A program made the position numbers and the translations under genes. This document shows positions 45,056 to 55,440 of a stretch of DNA of 64,000 nt, in pieces. The stretch is from NCBI GenBank assembly GCA_963556195.1, contig OY744525.1:61922272-61986271 (forward strand). The letters run 5' to 3'. This DNA comes from Sepiola atlantica. Taxonomy: Eukaryota > Mollusca > Cephalopoda > Sepiida > Sepiolidae. Each line of letters opens with the position of its first letter. The first letter of the stretch is position 1. The notes under the pieces are model-generated. The model had not been told where the DNA came from. It was given only the letters and a program-made list of their open reading frames with translations, and did not search any database.

Positions 45056-45570
45056 AAAAAACATCAGAAACTTTCATATTTGCTGCCTATAATGCAGGTA
45101 GGGGGCCATCACGTTACACCAGTTTCTATTTCATATTTTCCCTCATCTCTCCCTATATAAAGCAAAGGTGTATATATGTGTGTCACGGCATCACAGTTAA
45201 ATCTAAGAGCCAAACTAAAACCGCAGATTTGGAATCAGCACCTTCGATCCGATGTCCTTGTCTGAAGTTCTTGAACCTTTTTTAAAACTCATTATTCAAA
45301 ATTAAAAGTACATTAAAAATAGCATTAAAAACAAATGTTCCGACATTTTTAGCATTTCCTTTCCAGTTTAATATTTTCTATTATAAGCCGACCGAATAAC
45401 ACTTATAATAATCGTTTATACTTTTCATGTCAAATCATCGTACGCATTTTGAAGAAAAAAACATTTATCCTTTTTTACTTAAAAATAGATAAAAAAATAT
45501 TTGATAAACGTTCACTAATATATTTTCATTTTATATTTGTTTATTTATCAAACTATTTTAGATCTATGCA
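45056..45570. other. AT-rich sequence
   Basis: No gene or repeat recognised. Confidence 0.45.
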
Positions 45571-45578
45571 GAGAGGTG

Positions 45579-45653
45579 AAACAGATTTTTAATTTTGTAT
45601 CCCTACGCCAAACAATGAGTTTGGCGTAGGGATACAAAATTAAAAATCTGTTT
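45579..45653. repeat. Perfect 35 bp inverted repeat, 5-nt loop
   Basis: Arms at 45579-45613 and 45619-45653 are exact reverse complements (core TATCCCTACGCCAAAC) with loop AATGA. No mismatches. As RNA it would fold into a 35 bp hairpin. No second copy in the window. Confidence 0.97.
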
Positions 45654-45894
45654 AGTAGGTTACAAAGCCAATATTTTCGTTTGATCAGTGGCCGTGTAGA
45701 TAAAGCATTCCGAGCCGATATCGATCGTCATCATAAACTTGAATAATTCTTGTTTAATAATAAAAAAATATAAAAAAATGGATGAAAAATATTTAATACA
45801 TGTTCTTAACTTCTAATCTTGGCTATTAAATTAGAGAAAAGGTGAGAAATCCGACATAGACAGATACTTCAGATAGTACGTATATAAATGAACA

Positions 45895-45950
45895 ATATAC
45901 CTGAAGAAGGCCGGAAACTACATGAGCCGAAATGTAGCGTCAATATTAAT
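45895..45950 (+). other. Structured CTGAAGAAGGCC-type element end
   Basis: CTGAAGAAGGCCGGAAACTA then CATGAGCCGAAATGTAGCGT: a 6 bp hairpin CTACAT/ATGTAG surrounds GAGCCGAA, and a short GGC/GCC stem precedes GAAA. Similar wording is found at 53612-53650 on the minus strand. I associate this motif with ends of Penelope-like elements; degenerate hammerhead ancestry is possible. Confidence 0.4.
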
Positions 45951-45954
45951 ATCA

Positions 45955-46815
45955 ACGTTGATAAGGTTTAGTTTGATTTAATTGTTTTGCTTTACAACAT
46001 ATCAACCCGTTACGGGTTATATAATGCTGAATCAGGTCATTTTGATGAAAGTTTTTATGCTTCAAGTTCGTTATATCTTCAAATATTTATTCGTGGTATT
46101 TTGTTTGGTTGTTTTGTAAAGGAAAATTCTTTTAGCTTTGCAGAACATGATTGAGTTTTGCAAAGGGAAAGGAAAAAAACCCAACAACATCAATGTTTGC
46201 TGCATTTTAAGTCAGGAAGTCGCTATCTTCAGACAGTTTGATCTGGTAGCACTAGGCAACGATGATAAGGACAATAGTCCAAAGGCAAACAATGTAAAAA
46301 AAAAGATAAGTCCTCCTCCTACCTCCAGAAAAACGAAGACAATTTACTTTAGAATAATATCTAACGAGGTGATGAAATTAAATAATGGCTTGGTTTGACC
46401 GAGCTGTAAAAATATGGCGTCAAAATTTACCATAGGAAATGGATCAAAATAGATTTAATTAAGAAAATATCGATCACGAAATGATCTTAAAAGAAATTTT
46501 ATCGATATAAAATGTTTAAACAAAGTCTTATTTGACGCATTTAAAATATTAACAACATTTGACAAAATGTAAAAATCTAAAAAGATGATAAATCATTTTT
46601 ATTTAGAAATATAAACTTTATCTCTTATGAGAGTTTCCAAAATTGCTTTATTATAGATTGGAGTTTAGTGTGGTATCGATTAGTTCATCTGTTTTATAGC
46701 AGATCAACCCTTTTAGGGACATTTAATGTAAGCAAAAAAAAAACCAATAAAAAGCTTATGTCATCTTTTTTATGTCATATCAACCCTGTTTGGGTTATGT
46801 AATATCAAAATAATA
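45955..46815. other. AT-rich sequence
   Basis: Short direct words 'catatcaacccgtt..gggttatata' (45999-46022) and 'atatcaaccctgtttgggttat' (46778-46799) recur. ORF 46138-46398 (86 codons, Lys/Asn-rich) has no recognised domain. Confidence 0.4.
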
Positions 46816-46824
46816 CCTTTTTTT

Positions 46825-47215
46825 TTAATGATATTTCACCCCAAACAAGGCAGGACGCCACTGTAGACGTAAGGGCTACTGAGAATTAGGGAGTAGGTTT
46901 AGGGTGTCATTCAAAGTTGGGAGCTGTGCAGCGAGATGTCTGTTTACATTAGTTTTAAATCTCTGCATGTCGGTACTGTCGGGGAAACAGGGGGCAGGGA
47001 GAGAGTTCCAGAGGCCAGCAGCACGAGGAAAGAAGCTACTGGAGTAGAAGGCTCTCCGGTATCTGGGGGCTTCCACAGTGAATGGATGGAATTTAGCTGA
47101 TTGTCGAGTTGGTTTAGTGAATTTACGTCGTGGGGGTTCATCGGAGCATAATCCATTGAAGTATTTGTAAAACAAGCACAAGGATGCTACATTGCGGCGA
47201 TGCGACAACTGGACA
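46825..47215 (-). pseudogene. CR1/Jockey-like LINE C-terminal copy
   Basis: The minus frame at 46876-47208 reads RRNVASLCLFYKYFNGLCSD, RRKFTKPTRQS, FFPRAAGLWNSLPAPCFPDS and FKTNVNRHLAAQLPTLNDT. Here the LWNSLP motif is intact, unlike the 29.4 kb copy. The 3' end with 'cttacgtctacagtggcgtc' lies at 46850-46880. 5'-truncated. Confidence 0.88.
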
Positions 47216-47394
47216 CAATTTGATATTTTACTTATAATCTTGAACTGAGCTCATATCTGTTATGGACTTGAAAGAAGACACGAACTCGGGATTAAGTAAA
47301 ACAAAGTATATTGAAGAAAGTATAAATACAGCATATAAAGAGATTGGTTAAACGTCTGACTGCCAGTATTAAACTGGGGTAGTTCCAGGTATTT

Positions 47395-47645
47395 AATCGC
47401 TTCCCACAAAGCAATATGTGACACAAGGTCGGAAAGTGGGGAGATCAAGCCAGCCAGCGCCCCTAAAGAAGGAGCACTCTGGCCTATCAAAAATAGCCTG
47501 GGCAACCCCGTCGGCATTCCCCGGTAAGGGCGCCTCAGGCAGCAAGCAATAAACTTACCCCTCCCCAAAGAGGGAAGGCAAGGCCTGGGAGGGTGCACCT
47601 CCTAGGAAAACCCAGGACAATATACCTCAGCCCGGCAGATAAAAG
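47395..47645 (-). mobile_element. U2-headed SINE, subfamily A (5'-truncated)
   Basis: The minus strand shows GTCCTGGGTTTTCCTAGGAG, GTGCACCCTCCCAGGCC, 'tttggggaggggtaagttta', 'gaggcgcccttaccggggaa', and the tail 'tgtgggaagcgattaaatac'. The U2 head itself is missing or unrecognisable. The ORF 47260-47598 minus is its shadow. Confidence 0.75.
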
Positions 47646-47649
47646 GCCA

Positions 47650-48655
47650 ACTAAATGGCCTAGTTCCTGCCGGACTGATTGTCGAGAACGAATCCTCGAC
47701 TGGTATTACCCCATCCCGACGTCTTCAATCAACCAAAGTTAATGAGAGACTGAACGGGCTGGGATTGGGTCCAACACCGAGAGACATGTGCTCCCGGTAT
47801 TTATAGTGACGCGGAAGAGTTGATGTGGTGCGTAAAGGTAGATACCATAACAATACCTTTAGTAATTGAATAAAGTCAGGAGGATAAATTATACTTGAGG
47901 TACCCCAAAATGAGCAACGACCAAAAGAATACATTTTGTCTTGACACCGACGTTTTTTTACTTCCGATTGAGTCATAAACAAAATAATATGTACATTTTT
48001 TTCAATGGTTAAAAAGTGGCGTACGATAACTACTTGTTTTCTTTATAAAATCTATTTTGCATTAATTGTCTGCAATTATTAGACTATTGAAAATAAATTT
48101 GATGTTATAAGTATAGTGATATATGTTTACATGAATGTAACCACGTCGAGCTGAAGTAGTAGAAAGCGCTTGTTCTCAATGGAGCTTAGATGATGTTGCT
48201 GCGAAGGGGGGGGGTTACCTCTTGGTCTCTGGAATAAAATACTCGTCACAGACTCTGGTAGTCAGTGACTTTTTTTTATTATTAAATAGTGGAAAGATTA
48301 CCTGATTATTCATCTCTTAATACTTTAGCGAAGGTTTTATCTTTATTTAATTGCCGGAAAAAATTTTTTTTTAAATGGCCGCCATTTTTATCGATAATGA
48401 GAAAATTCGTAATTCTATTTACACTTTTTATGGTTGCATTCGATTTACTGATTGAGATTTCTTACCTCATTAACTTTGTTATCGAAGATGTTTTCGCCGG
48501 ATCATTGATACGAGTGATATCATGATCCTGAAAGTGTTGGGTGTCATGGCTGTTGGCATGAAAGTAAAATGCCATCACAAGTGTCCAATACCACTTCAAG
48601 TTTCAGATGAGCGACACTTCAAGAATAGATCGGTCGATGAACTGACGGTCATAGT
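47650..48655. other. Intergenic sequence
   Basis: ORFs 47725-47982 (minus) and 48289-48525 (plus) have no recognised domain. Nothing else called. Confidence 0.4.
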
Positions 48656-48659
48656 TTTT

Positions 48660-49450
48660 TTTGTATTTCGAGGAAAGAAAAAAACAAAACAAAAGATAAA
48701 AAAGAAAAAGTGAAGGAAAACGAATAAGTAGATACGAAAAAAAATGAAAAGAGGGAAAAGAAAATAGAAAAAAAAGAATAGAGGTAAAAAGGAAACAAAA
48801 AAGATGATAAATAGAAGAGAAAAGAAAAGAAAATAAACACAAGAAAGGAGAGAAACAAGAAAAGAGAAAGAGAAAAAACAAAAGAAAAAATCAAAAGTGA
48901 AGGACAACGAATAAGTAGATACGAAAAAAAATGAAAAGAGGGAAAAGGGAAAAGAAAAAACAGGATAGAGGTAAAAAGGAAACAAAAAAGATGATAAAGA
49001 GAGAAGAAAAGAAAAACAAGGAGAGAAACAAGAAAAGAGAAAGAGAAGAAAAGAGAGAAAAGAGAAAAAAGGGGAACGAAGGAAAAAAGGGGAACGAAAG
49101 AAAAAAGGGGAACGAAAGAAAAAAGGGAAGAAAAATGAAAAGGGAAAAGAGGAAAAACGGAAAAGGGAAAAGAAAAAAAAGAGAAAGAAGAGGGAATAAA
49201 GAAAAAGGAAAAAAATGGGGAAACAAGAAAAAAGAAAAAGTGAATAAAGATAAGAGAAAAAGTAAAGAAAAAAAAGGAGATAGAAAAAAAGAAAAAAAAA
49301 AGAGAAAAAAGCAAACAAAAGAGAAAATCAAAGAAAAAAATAGAAAATATCAGACCACAGACGAACAGTTATATTTTGTATATTTAGAGAAAAGAACAGA
49401 ATACAAAACAAATCGAACGAAAAAAACCTACAACGAAACAACAAAAACTA
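48660..49450. repeat. Purine-rich low-complexity tract with internal duplication
   Basis: Nearly all A and G on the plus strand. 48706-48815 and 48899-49010 are diverged copies ('gaataagtagatacgaaaaa', 'atgaaaagagggaaaag'). 49070-49130 has a ~21 bp GGGGAACGAA repeat. The 240- and 221-codon minus ORFs and the 180-codon plus ORF are F/S/L or K/R/E artefacts of strand composition. Confidence 0.9.
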
Positions 49451-49701
49451 CTAAGATACTAAATCATGAATAAGATGACATCCAACCGACATGGTTAGAT
49501 GGACAAAATACAAGAATTTACCGGATAGACGGAATTAAAAGAAAAAAAAGATAAATATCCCAGAGTTGTGCGGCTATTGCGACCGATGCAATACCACCAA
49601 CTGACCTCGCCACTCACTAAACATTTCCATCTTTATTCTATACAAGCAGTCCCCTTATATAAGGCTGCCCCCCTAAAAACATAATGAACAATCTCTTAAA
49701 G

Positions 49702-49753
<52 letters not shown>

Positions 49754-49790
49754 ATACAACAAAAGATATAAGAGGCAGCTAATATCTTTA
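49451..49790. repeat. AT-rich sequence and (AT)n microsatellite
   Basis: (AT)n at 49706-49748. No gene. Confidence 0.8.
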
Positions 49791-49839
49791 ATTAGTGAAC
49801 ATCCGGATAAAAATGAAGCTCAATATACTGGATAGAGCA

Positions 49840-50203
49840 TTAATAGCATTAGATAAAATGAAAGAATAAAATAAGGTGCAAATCAAATTTTATTACAATT
49901 TAAAGTTCAAGCAAAGTAATTGAAAGTCCTTAACCCATGGGTTTTCAAAGAAAATTCTTCTCGTCAGAGGATCATTACAGCAGTGGAATTACAGCGAGTA
50001 AATAAAACTTTACTTTGAAAACAAAGATAAAAATATAAAAATATAATAATAAACAAAATTAATAATAAAATTAATAATAAAAAATAAATATATAATTTTC
50101 TTTGAAAACCCATGGGTTAAGGACTTTCAATTACTTTGCTTGAACTTTGAATTGTAATAAAATTTGATTCGCACCTTATTTTATTCTTTCATTTTATCTA
50201 ATG

Positions 50204-50205
<2 letters not shown>
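49840..50205. mobile_element. Fold-back element carrying a hammerhead-like motif
   Basis: The left arm (about 49840-49955) is the reverse complement of the right arm (about 50095-50205). Shared words: 'taatgctat/atagcatta', 'ttgcttgaactttgaattgt', 'aacccatgggttaaggac'. The left arm continues outward on its minus strand into the complete hammerhead-like sequence, while the right arm is cut so that only the 3' half remains. (AT)n lies at 50204-50242. Confidence 0.7.
49927..49971 (-). ncRNA. Hammerhead ribozyme-like sequence (type I)
   Basis: On the minus strand: stem I strand UCCU, core CUGACGA, stem II GAAGA-AUUU-UCUUU, core GAAA, stem III AACCC-AU-GGGUU closing on U16.1, H17 = A, then stem I strand AGGA. 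All invariant core bases are present. Stem II has a G-U closing pair instead of the usual G-C, and the stem III loop is only 2 nt, so a dimeric form through the CCCATGGG palindrome is possible. Known hammerheads of this layout occur in Penelope-like elements and animal retrozymes. Activity is inferred, not shown. Confidence 0.68.
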
Positions 50206-50245
<40 letters not shown>

Positions 50246-50254
50246 GTATAAAAA

Positions 50255-50345
50255 TATATTTATGGCAAATAAGCTTCACAGAAACGTTCATGTTTCATTC
50301 CCACATGAAATCATCAGGTTACTGTGTATTTATAAAGTTGGGCCA
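50255..50345 (-). other. Structured repeat end, CCTGATGATTTCATG type
   Basis: The minus strand reads CCTGATGATTTCATGTGGGA then ATGAAACATGAACGTTTC. TTCATGT/ACATGAA is a perfect 7 bp hairpin. It resembles the other CTGANGA-plus-hairpin motifs of the window (35660, 36255, 45901, 53630) but lacks a GAAA core in the right place. Confidence 0.45.
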
Positions 50346-50700
50346 CTTGTCACATTAACAGTGACATTAAAACGCCAAATTCATATTCACAATAGAACAA
50401 TAGCTTTCTAATATTCTGACCATGTGTATACGATCGACGTCAGATGTTTAACTAATTTGCATATTTCTTTGTACAAAGATATCTCATTAATCAACCATTC
50501 GTTTTTATGTTATTCTAATTGAACAATTGTTTTCATTTTACTATAACGCATAGTTCGATTTTCGTATATTTTTATATCATGCATAAAGGCTTAAGATTTT
50601 GTGTGAAGAGAATCTTTCTGATCATTTCTGGTCAATTTACTTCTGGGAGTTGCGATTGTTTGTGTCCGCAATTTTTCAGAGCAACACCGTGACACGGGTC
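50346..50700. other. AT-rich sequence up to a Helitron-like right end
   Basis: Ends with CCGTGACACGG hairpin then 'gtctcgctag' (CTAG 50704-50707) and T, a Helitron-like 3' terminus whose left end I could not place. Confidence 0.4.
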
Positions 50701-50707
50701 TCGCTAG

Positions 50708-51270
50708 TCTATTTATATAAAGTTAGGTATGTATATATGTTTATATATTTGGATGTACAGGATTCACTCCTAAACTAATTAACGGATTATTATGAATTTT
50801 GAAACACATCTGTTAGGTGTACTGCGAGGTATATTTACTTTTAGACAAAGGGGGCAAAACAGGTGTCGAAACCCTTGTAACAATAAGTATTAGCAATAAA
50901 TTAATAAATATTCCCAAAATTTCAGTTTCTTTGAAGGATTTTAAAGGATTTTATGGGTGCATAACATGGACAGAAACTTCCATATGAAAATTGCGTTAAA
51001 TTTGATCCACAGTCATTAGACACTAATTAAGCAAGATTGCCTTAATTTCAATTTTAATTCCCTCTTAAGACCCTTTAATTTAATTTGAGACATTTTCTAG
51101 AATCAAAATCATGTAATAGATTTTGATCAAAATTAGTATAAGGATTTTAGACATAAGGTTAAGTAACCATTAGATCCTGATTTTAATCTTCATAAGAGAA
51201 CATAAAAGTAATGAAAAACTGTTTGAGGAACTAATTTTACCTGTCCTGAGACGGGTATTCTTCTCGTCAG
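50708..51270 (+). mobile_element. Helitron-like element, non-autonomous
   Basis: Starts TCTATTTATATAAAGTTAGG directly after another CTAG end. It ends with a hairpin ACCTGTC-CTGA-GACGGGT and 'attcttctcgtcag' followed by T; the expected CTAG appears as TCAG. The first ~300 bp match 55937-57000 in order ('gattcactcctaaactaatt', 'attatgaattttgaaaca', 'ttttaaaggattttatggg'). No coding. Confidence 0.5.
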
Positions 51271-51595
51271 TTATTATATAAAATCTTCAATTCATCTCGT
51301 TTAAGCAATGGCCTTCCGCAATTACGACCTAATTAATCAATCATTCAATAGGATATATGTAGTTTTATTACTACAGTAATTTATTATTCAATTATCAAGT
51401 TGTTTTATTTATAAAAATCAACCAATCAATATGTTCTCTTTTGTTGATTTGCATCAATTGTCATTCATCATTCATTCACTGCAATTATAGCCTTCCATAC
51501 GTGATGCCAGATCTGTCGTTTGCCAAGAAAACTTCACTAATATTAAAGAACTATTTATTTCTCTCAAACAGGCAAATAAACTCTTTTTTTTAATA
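51271..51595. other. AT-rich sequence
   Basis: Nothing recognised. Confidence 0.45.
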
Positions 51596-51599
51596 ATTG

Positions 51600-52440
51600 G
51601 ACCCCTGTTTACCCACCCTACTGCAGCAAGACTAAGCAAGAAGTCAGTTTTACATGATGGGGAGGGGGGTCAGTTCCCCTAAGGGGACACTCTAAAGCAG
51701 GGGCGGGCAACCTTTTCAGAGTGAGGGCCAGATGAGACTTTTGGAAGGAGATTGCGGGCCGGAGTGAAATACGAAATCTCAGAATTACTATATTTTGTTT
51801 ACATGATTAAATTTTAGAAGAATTGCATTGAACACTCTACAAATCTGATATTTTTTCTCAGGAGACTTCTGTATGTGATGTTCTAAAAGGTGCCGACGCA
51901 GTGCCATTTATTAAAAAATAATGATGGGGGAAGTAGCAAGTTGATCCAGCATTAGTTTTGACGCACCTCACATAAGTTCTGTTTCATGCCCTTTCCTCGT
52001 CTCTTGTTTCCTCTTTGTCTCTCTCTTTCTCTTTTTCTCTTTTTATCTCAGGCCAAGGATATGAAATTAATAGTTAAAGAAAAATGAAATATACATGCAT
52101 CATCGCTCGCTGATATTTATACATTTTTATCCCACTGTAAATCTTAATCGAAACCTACATTTACGTCTATGTCACAAAATGATACGAGTTTTACTGGGAG
52201 GTCCGCGGGCAGGATTGCAATAATAAAGCATAGCAGGGTGGCGGGCCGGACGCTAAGTCTTCGCGGGCCGGAGGTTGCCGCGCCCCTGCTCTAAAGGGTT
52301 ACAAAAGTAGATGAGAATGAAACCGTCAGCATTTACTGGCAAGAGCGCCTCAAGCGACTAGCAATAAACACCACCTCAGCCTCCTGAATGAGGAGATAAG
52401 TCTGATAGTGTGAATCTCCTACGACCGAGCTGGACGATGC
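51600..52440 (-). mobile_element. Decayed U2-headed SINE subfamily A, split by a hAT MITE
   Basis: On the minus strand 52440-52297 reads 'cgtaggagattcacactatc', 'ctcctcattcaggaggctga', 'tttattgctagtcgcttgag' and 'gcgctcttgccagtaaatgc', a diverged subfamily A. The remainder continues on the other side of the hAT insertion (51689-51600). It is older than the other A copies. Confidence 0.5.
51698..52288. mobile_element. hAT-type MITE
   Basis: Terminal inverted repeats CAGGGGCGGGCAACC (left) and GGTTGCCGCGCCCCTG (right), with an 8 bp target duplication CTCTAAAG at 51690-51697 and 52289-52296. CAGGGGCGGGCAACC-type termini and 8 bp duplications are the hAT signature. A GCGGGCCGG motif lies inside both ends. 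591 bp, no transposase. Confidence 0.94.
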
Positions 52441-52524
52441 CTAATCCTTACACAAAAAAAAGAGGGCTTACGGTTCAAAACAGCCGTTCAAGTTAGCAGA
52501 ATTATTCTACGGTGAAGATACCGA

Positions 52525-53458
52525 CCAAAATTGGGCTAAGTGTAAATTTAACTCCTCAGTTCTGCATACCTTATTCATAATATTTGGACCAGGTGTAAAT
52601 TAGGCTCTTCAGTTCTGCATAGCTTTTTCATAAACTTTGAACTAAATGTAAATTGAGCTCCTCAGTTCTGCTTGCCTTTTACATAAAATTTGAACAAAGT
52701 GTAAATTGAGCTCTTCAGTTCTGCATGCCTTTTTAACAATATTTGGGCAAATTATAAATTAAGCTGTACAATTCTGCATGCCCTTTTCATAGTATTTGGA
52801 GCAAGTGTGAATTAAGCTCTTCAGTTTTGCATATCTTTTCCATAATATTTTAAACAAATATAAATTGAGCTCCTCAGTTTTCCATGCCTTTTCCATAATA
52901 TTTGGACCAACTGTAAATTGAGCTCAGTTCTGCATGCCTTTTCCATAATATTTGGACCAACTGTAAATTGAGCTCAGTTCTACATGTCTTTGTCATAACA
53001 TTTGGACCAAGTGTAAACTGAGCTCTTCAGTTCTGCATGCCTTTTTCATAATATTTGGACCAACAGTAAATTGAGCTCTTCAGTTCTGCATGCCTTTTTC
53101 ATAATATTTGGACCAACAGTAAATTGAGCTCTTCAGTTCTGCATGCCTTTTTCATAATATTTGGACCAACTGTAAATTGAGCTCAGTTCTACATGCCTTT
53201 TTCATAATATTTGGACCAACTGTAAATTGAGCTCAGTTCTACATGTCTGTCATAACATTTGGACCAAGTGTAAATTGAGCTCCTCAGTTCTCCATGCCTT
53301 TTTCATAACATTTGGACCAAGTGTAAATTGAGCTCTTCAGTTCTACATGCCTTTTTCATAATATTGGGACCAACTGTAAATTGAGCTCAGTTTTACATGC
53401 CTTTGTCATAATATTTGGACCAAGTGTAAATAGAGCACTTTAGTTCTACATGCTTTTA
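52525..53458. repeat. ~55-60 bp minisatellite
   Basis: About 16 units of the form 'gtaaattgagctcttcagtt', 'ctgcatgcctttttcataat', 'atttggaccaact'. Some units lack 'tctt' after GAGC. Divergence is highest at the left and lowest in the middle (53040-53220), as expected when unequal exchange homogenises the centre. Confidence 0.93.
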
Positions 53459-54720
53459 CATATGCCTCGCCAAATATTTGTCAAAATAATTTTAAGCATT
53501 CATTAATATTCAGAATGAAGAGTTCCATTTTATTTTTCCGAATTTCTTAGATTAGGATTGCTTATTTTGATTATTCAGGCTACTGTTCGTATCTTGGATG
53601 TTATTCTCACAACATTTCGGCCGATGTATCCTCCGACCTTCTTCAGATAAAAATCTAGAGGAGGTGAGTTATGGTCAGTTGAGCGTGAAGACAATTCAGG
53701 ATCATATCTCTTACTAACGAGACGATCACCAAAGTGTTCCCACATACAATAGAATGGTGATAAAACAAAGACTGTCGAACATTCATGTGCGAAACTTTCT
53801 GGACAAGTGAGGTAGAGACTGAAGTTTATTTATGCTAAATATGGTTGGATTGTAGAAAGGATTGTGAATTTTAGTAATGCGATTCTAACAGTGGCGTTTT
53901 TTTTTAAGGGTTGGGGGTTACGTTTATCTCTTTTTATTAAAACTCTTCATTGATGTCACTTTGGAAATAGAAACGAGCTTTCATTATCTTTCTGATTATG
54001 GACGCCATGCAATTCAAAAATGGCTAATAAAAGCATGAAGAAAACATGTGCTTCGTCTTAATTCCCGAGTTCAACCTTGTCTCAATATATTATAATTTTC
54101 AGTTCGATTCCTGATAAAGGAACTTAAGATAAAATTACATTAACTGATACTCGATATCTTAGAAGGTATGGATCGTAGAATGAGAGTAATCTACCCCAGT
54201 GGATTAAATAAGGAATTTCATTCAAAATTCCGAGAAGATTTTCAGAGAATACAATGGCTTAAACGCTGGGAAAAAATGGCCGCAACCTAGATGAAGAAAA
54301 TAGTCCAAAACATGTAAATAATAAAAACGGGGAAAATATGTTTCTCGGAACATGTGACACTTAAGACGGCTCTTTTTTTAGCCAGTCTACTCGTCCTGTA
54401 TTCCAGGTATACGATTACTGGACTCCAAAACATATAATCAATTTGCTTGTTTTTGTCTTGTTTTTTTTCTAATGGACATCTTCCTATTTTTTTCCTAGAA
54501 TTCCAATATGTTTTCTTATTTTTATTTTTTTTATTTTTCTCTTTAGATTTATTTCTGACCAGAGTCTGCCCCACCATGCAAAACCTACCCCATCCGCCAA
54601 AGTAAATGATATTTGATACATCAGGAGATTGTTTGATTTTTTTTATATTTTTCTTGTTAAGTTCTTTTTTTTCTGAGCACTGTCTTATTTTCATCTTTTT
54701 TTTTTCTATCCATTTCAATC
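53459..54720. other. Intergenic sequence with one structured motif
   Basis: At 53605-53655 the minus strand reads CTGAAGAAGGTCGGAGGATA then CATCGGCCGAAATG with a 5 bp stem GGTCG/CGGCC before GAAA, like 45895-45950. ORF 54287-54718 (minus, 143 codons, Lys-rich) has no recognised domain and lies in an A/T-biased stretch. Confidence 0.45.
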
Positions 54721-54721
54721 T

Positions 54722-55440
54722 TTAACAACAATTCTCCTTGCCTTTAATGCTTCCTCTTCTGCCTCTTAGTTTTATCTTTCATCATTAATTTCTTCATCTC
54801 ATATTTCGTTTCGCTCTCATCATCGGTATCATTCTTTTTCTTCAATATTCGTATTCTCTCTGTTCTTGTTTATTTCTTCTTGTTCTTTTCTTTCTTTTTT
54901 CCTTGCTTTTCTACTTCCTCAATTTTATTTCTTATCCTATTTTCTACTTTATTTTATCTTCCTTTCTTCTCTTCCTTTTTTATTTATCTTCTCTTTCTTA
55001 TTTATCTTACTTCTCTTCCTTTCTTATTTATCTTACTTCTCTTCCTTTCTTACTTCTCTTCCTTTCTTACTTCTCTTCCTTTCTTACTTCTCTTCCTTTC
55101 TTACTTCTCTTCCTTTCTTACTTCTCTTCCTTTCTTACTTCTCTTCCTTTCTTACTTCTCTTCCTTTCTTACTTCTCTTCCTTTCTTACTTCTCTTCCTT
55201 TCTTACTTCTCTTCCTTTCATTTCCTCTTCTTCCCTTCATCTTATTTCTCTTCTCTTACTTTAGTCTTTATCTTACTTTTTTCTTTTTTTCATTCTTTCT
55301 CATCCTTTTTCCTTTTCTTTATTCTTTTTTTTACTTCATTTTTTCTTCTACCTTCATCTTACTTAACTTTATTTCTTCACTCTTCTTCGTCTTCTTACTC
55401 CTCCTCCTGCCCTTCCCATCCTCCTCCTTCATTGTCTTGT
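54722..55440. repeat. Pyrimidine-rich tract with 17 bp repeat
   Basis: TC-rich plus strand. 55025-55218 contains about 11-12 copies of ACTTCTCTTCCTTTCTT. Three overlapping plus-strand ORFs of 132, 187 and 191 codons run through it with a 17-residue periodic pattern because 17 x 3 = 51 bp. They are artefacts. Confidence 0.93.

Noticed and set aside
44647..45092. ORFs encoding 9-residue repeats
   Set aside because: The 27 bp minisatellite is divisible by 3 and open in three frames on two strands; there is no evidence of selection for any frame.
45901..45945. Active hammerhead ribozyme
   Set aside because: There is an extra A before stem II and stem I does not pair. Kept only as a possible degenerate relative.
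48596..49473. Long ORFs of 240, 221 and 180 codons
   Set aside because: They lie in a purine tract and consist of F/S/L or K/R/E runs. Lack of stops follows from base composition.
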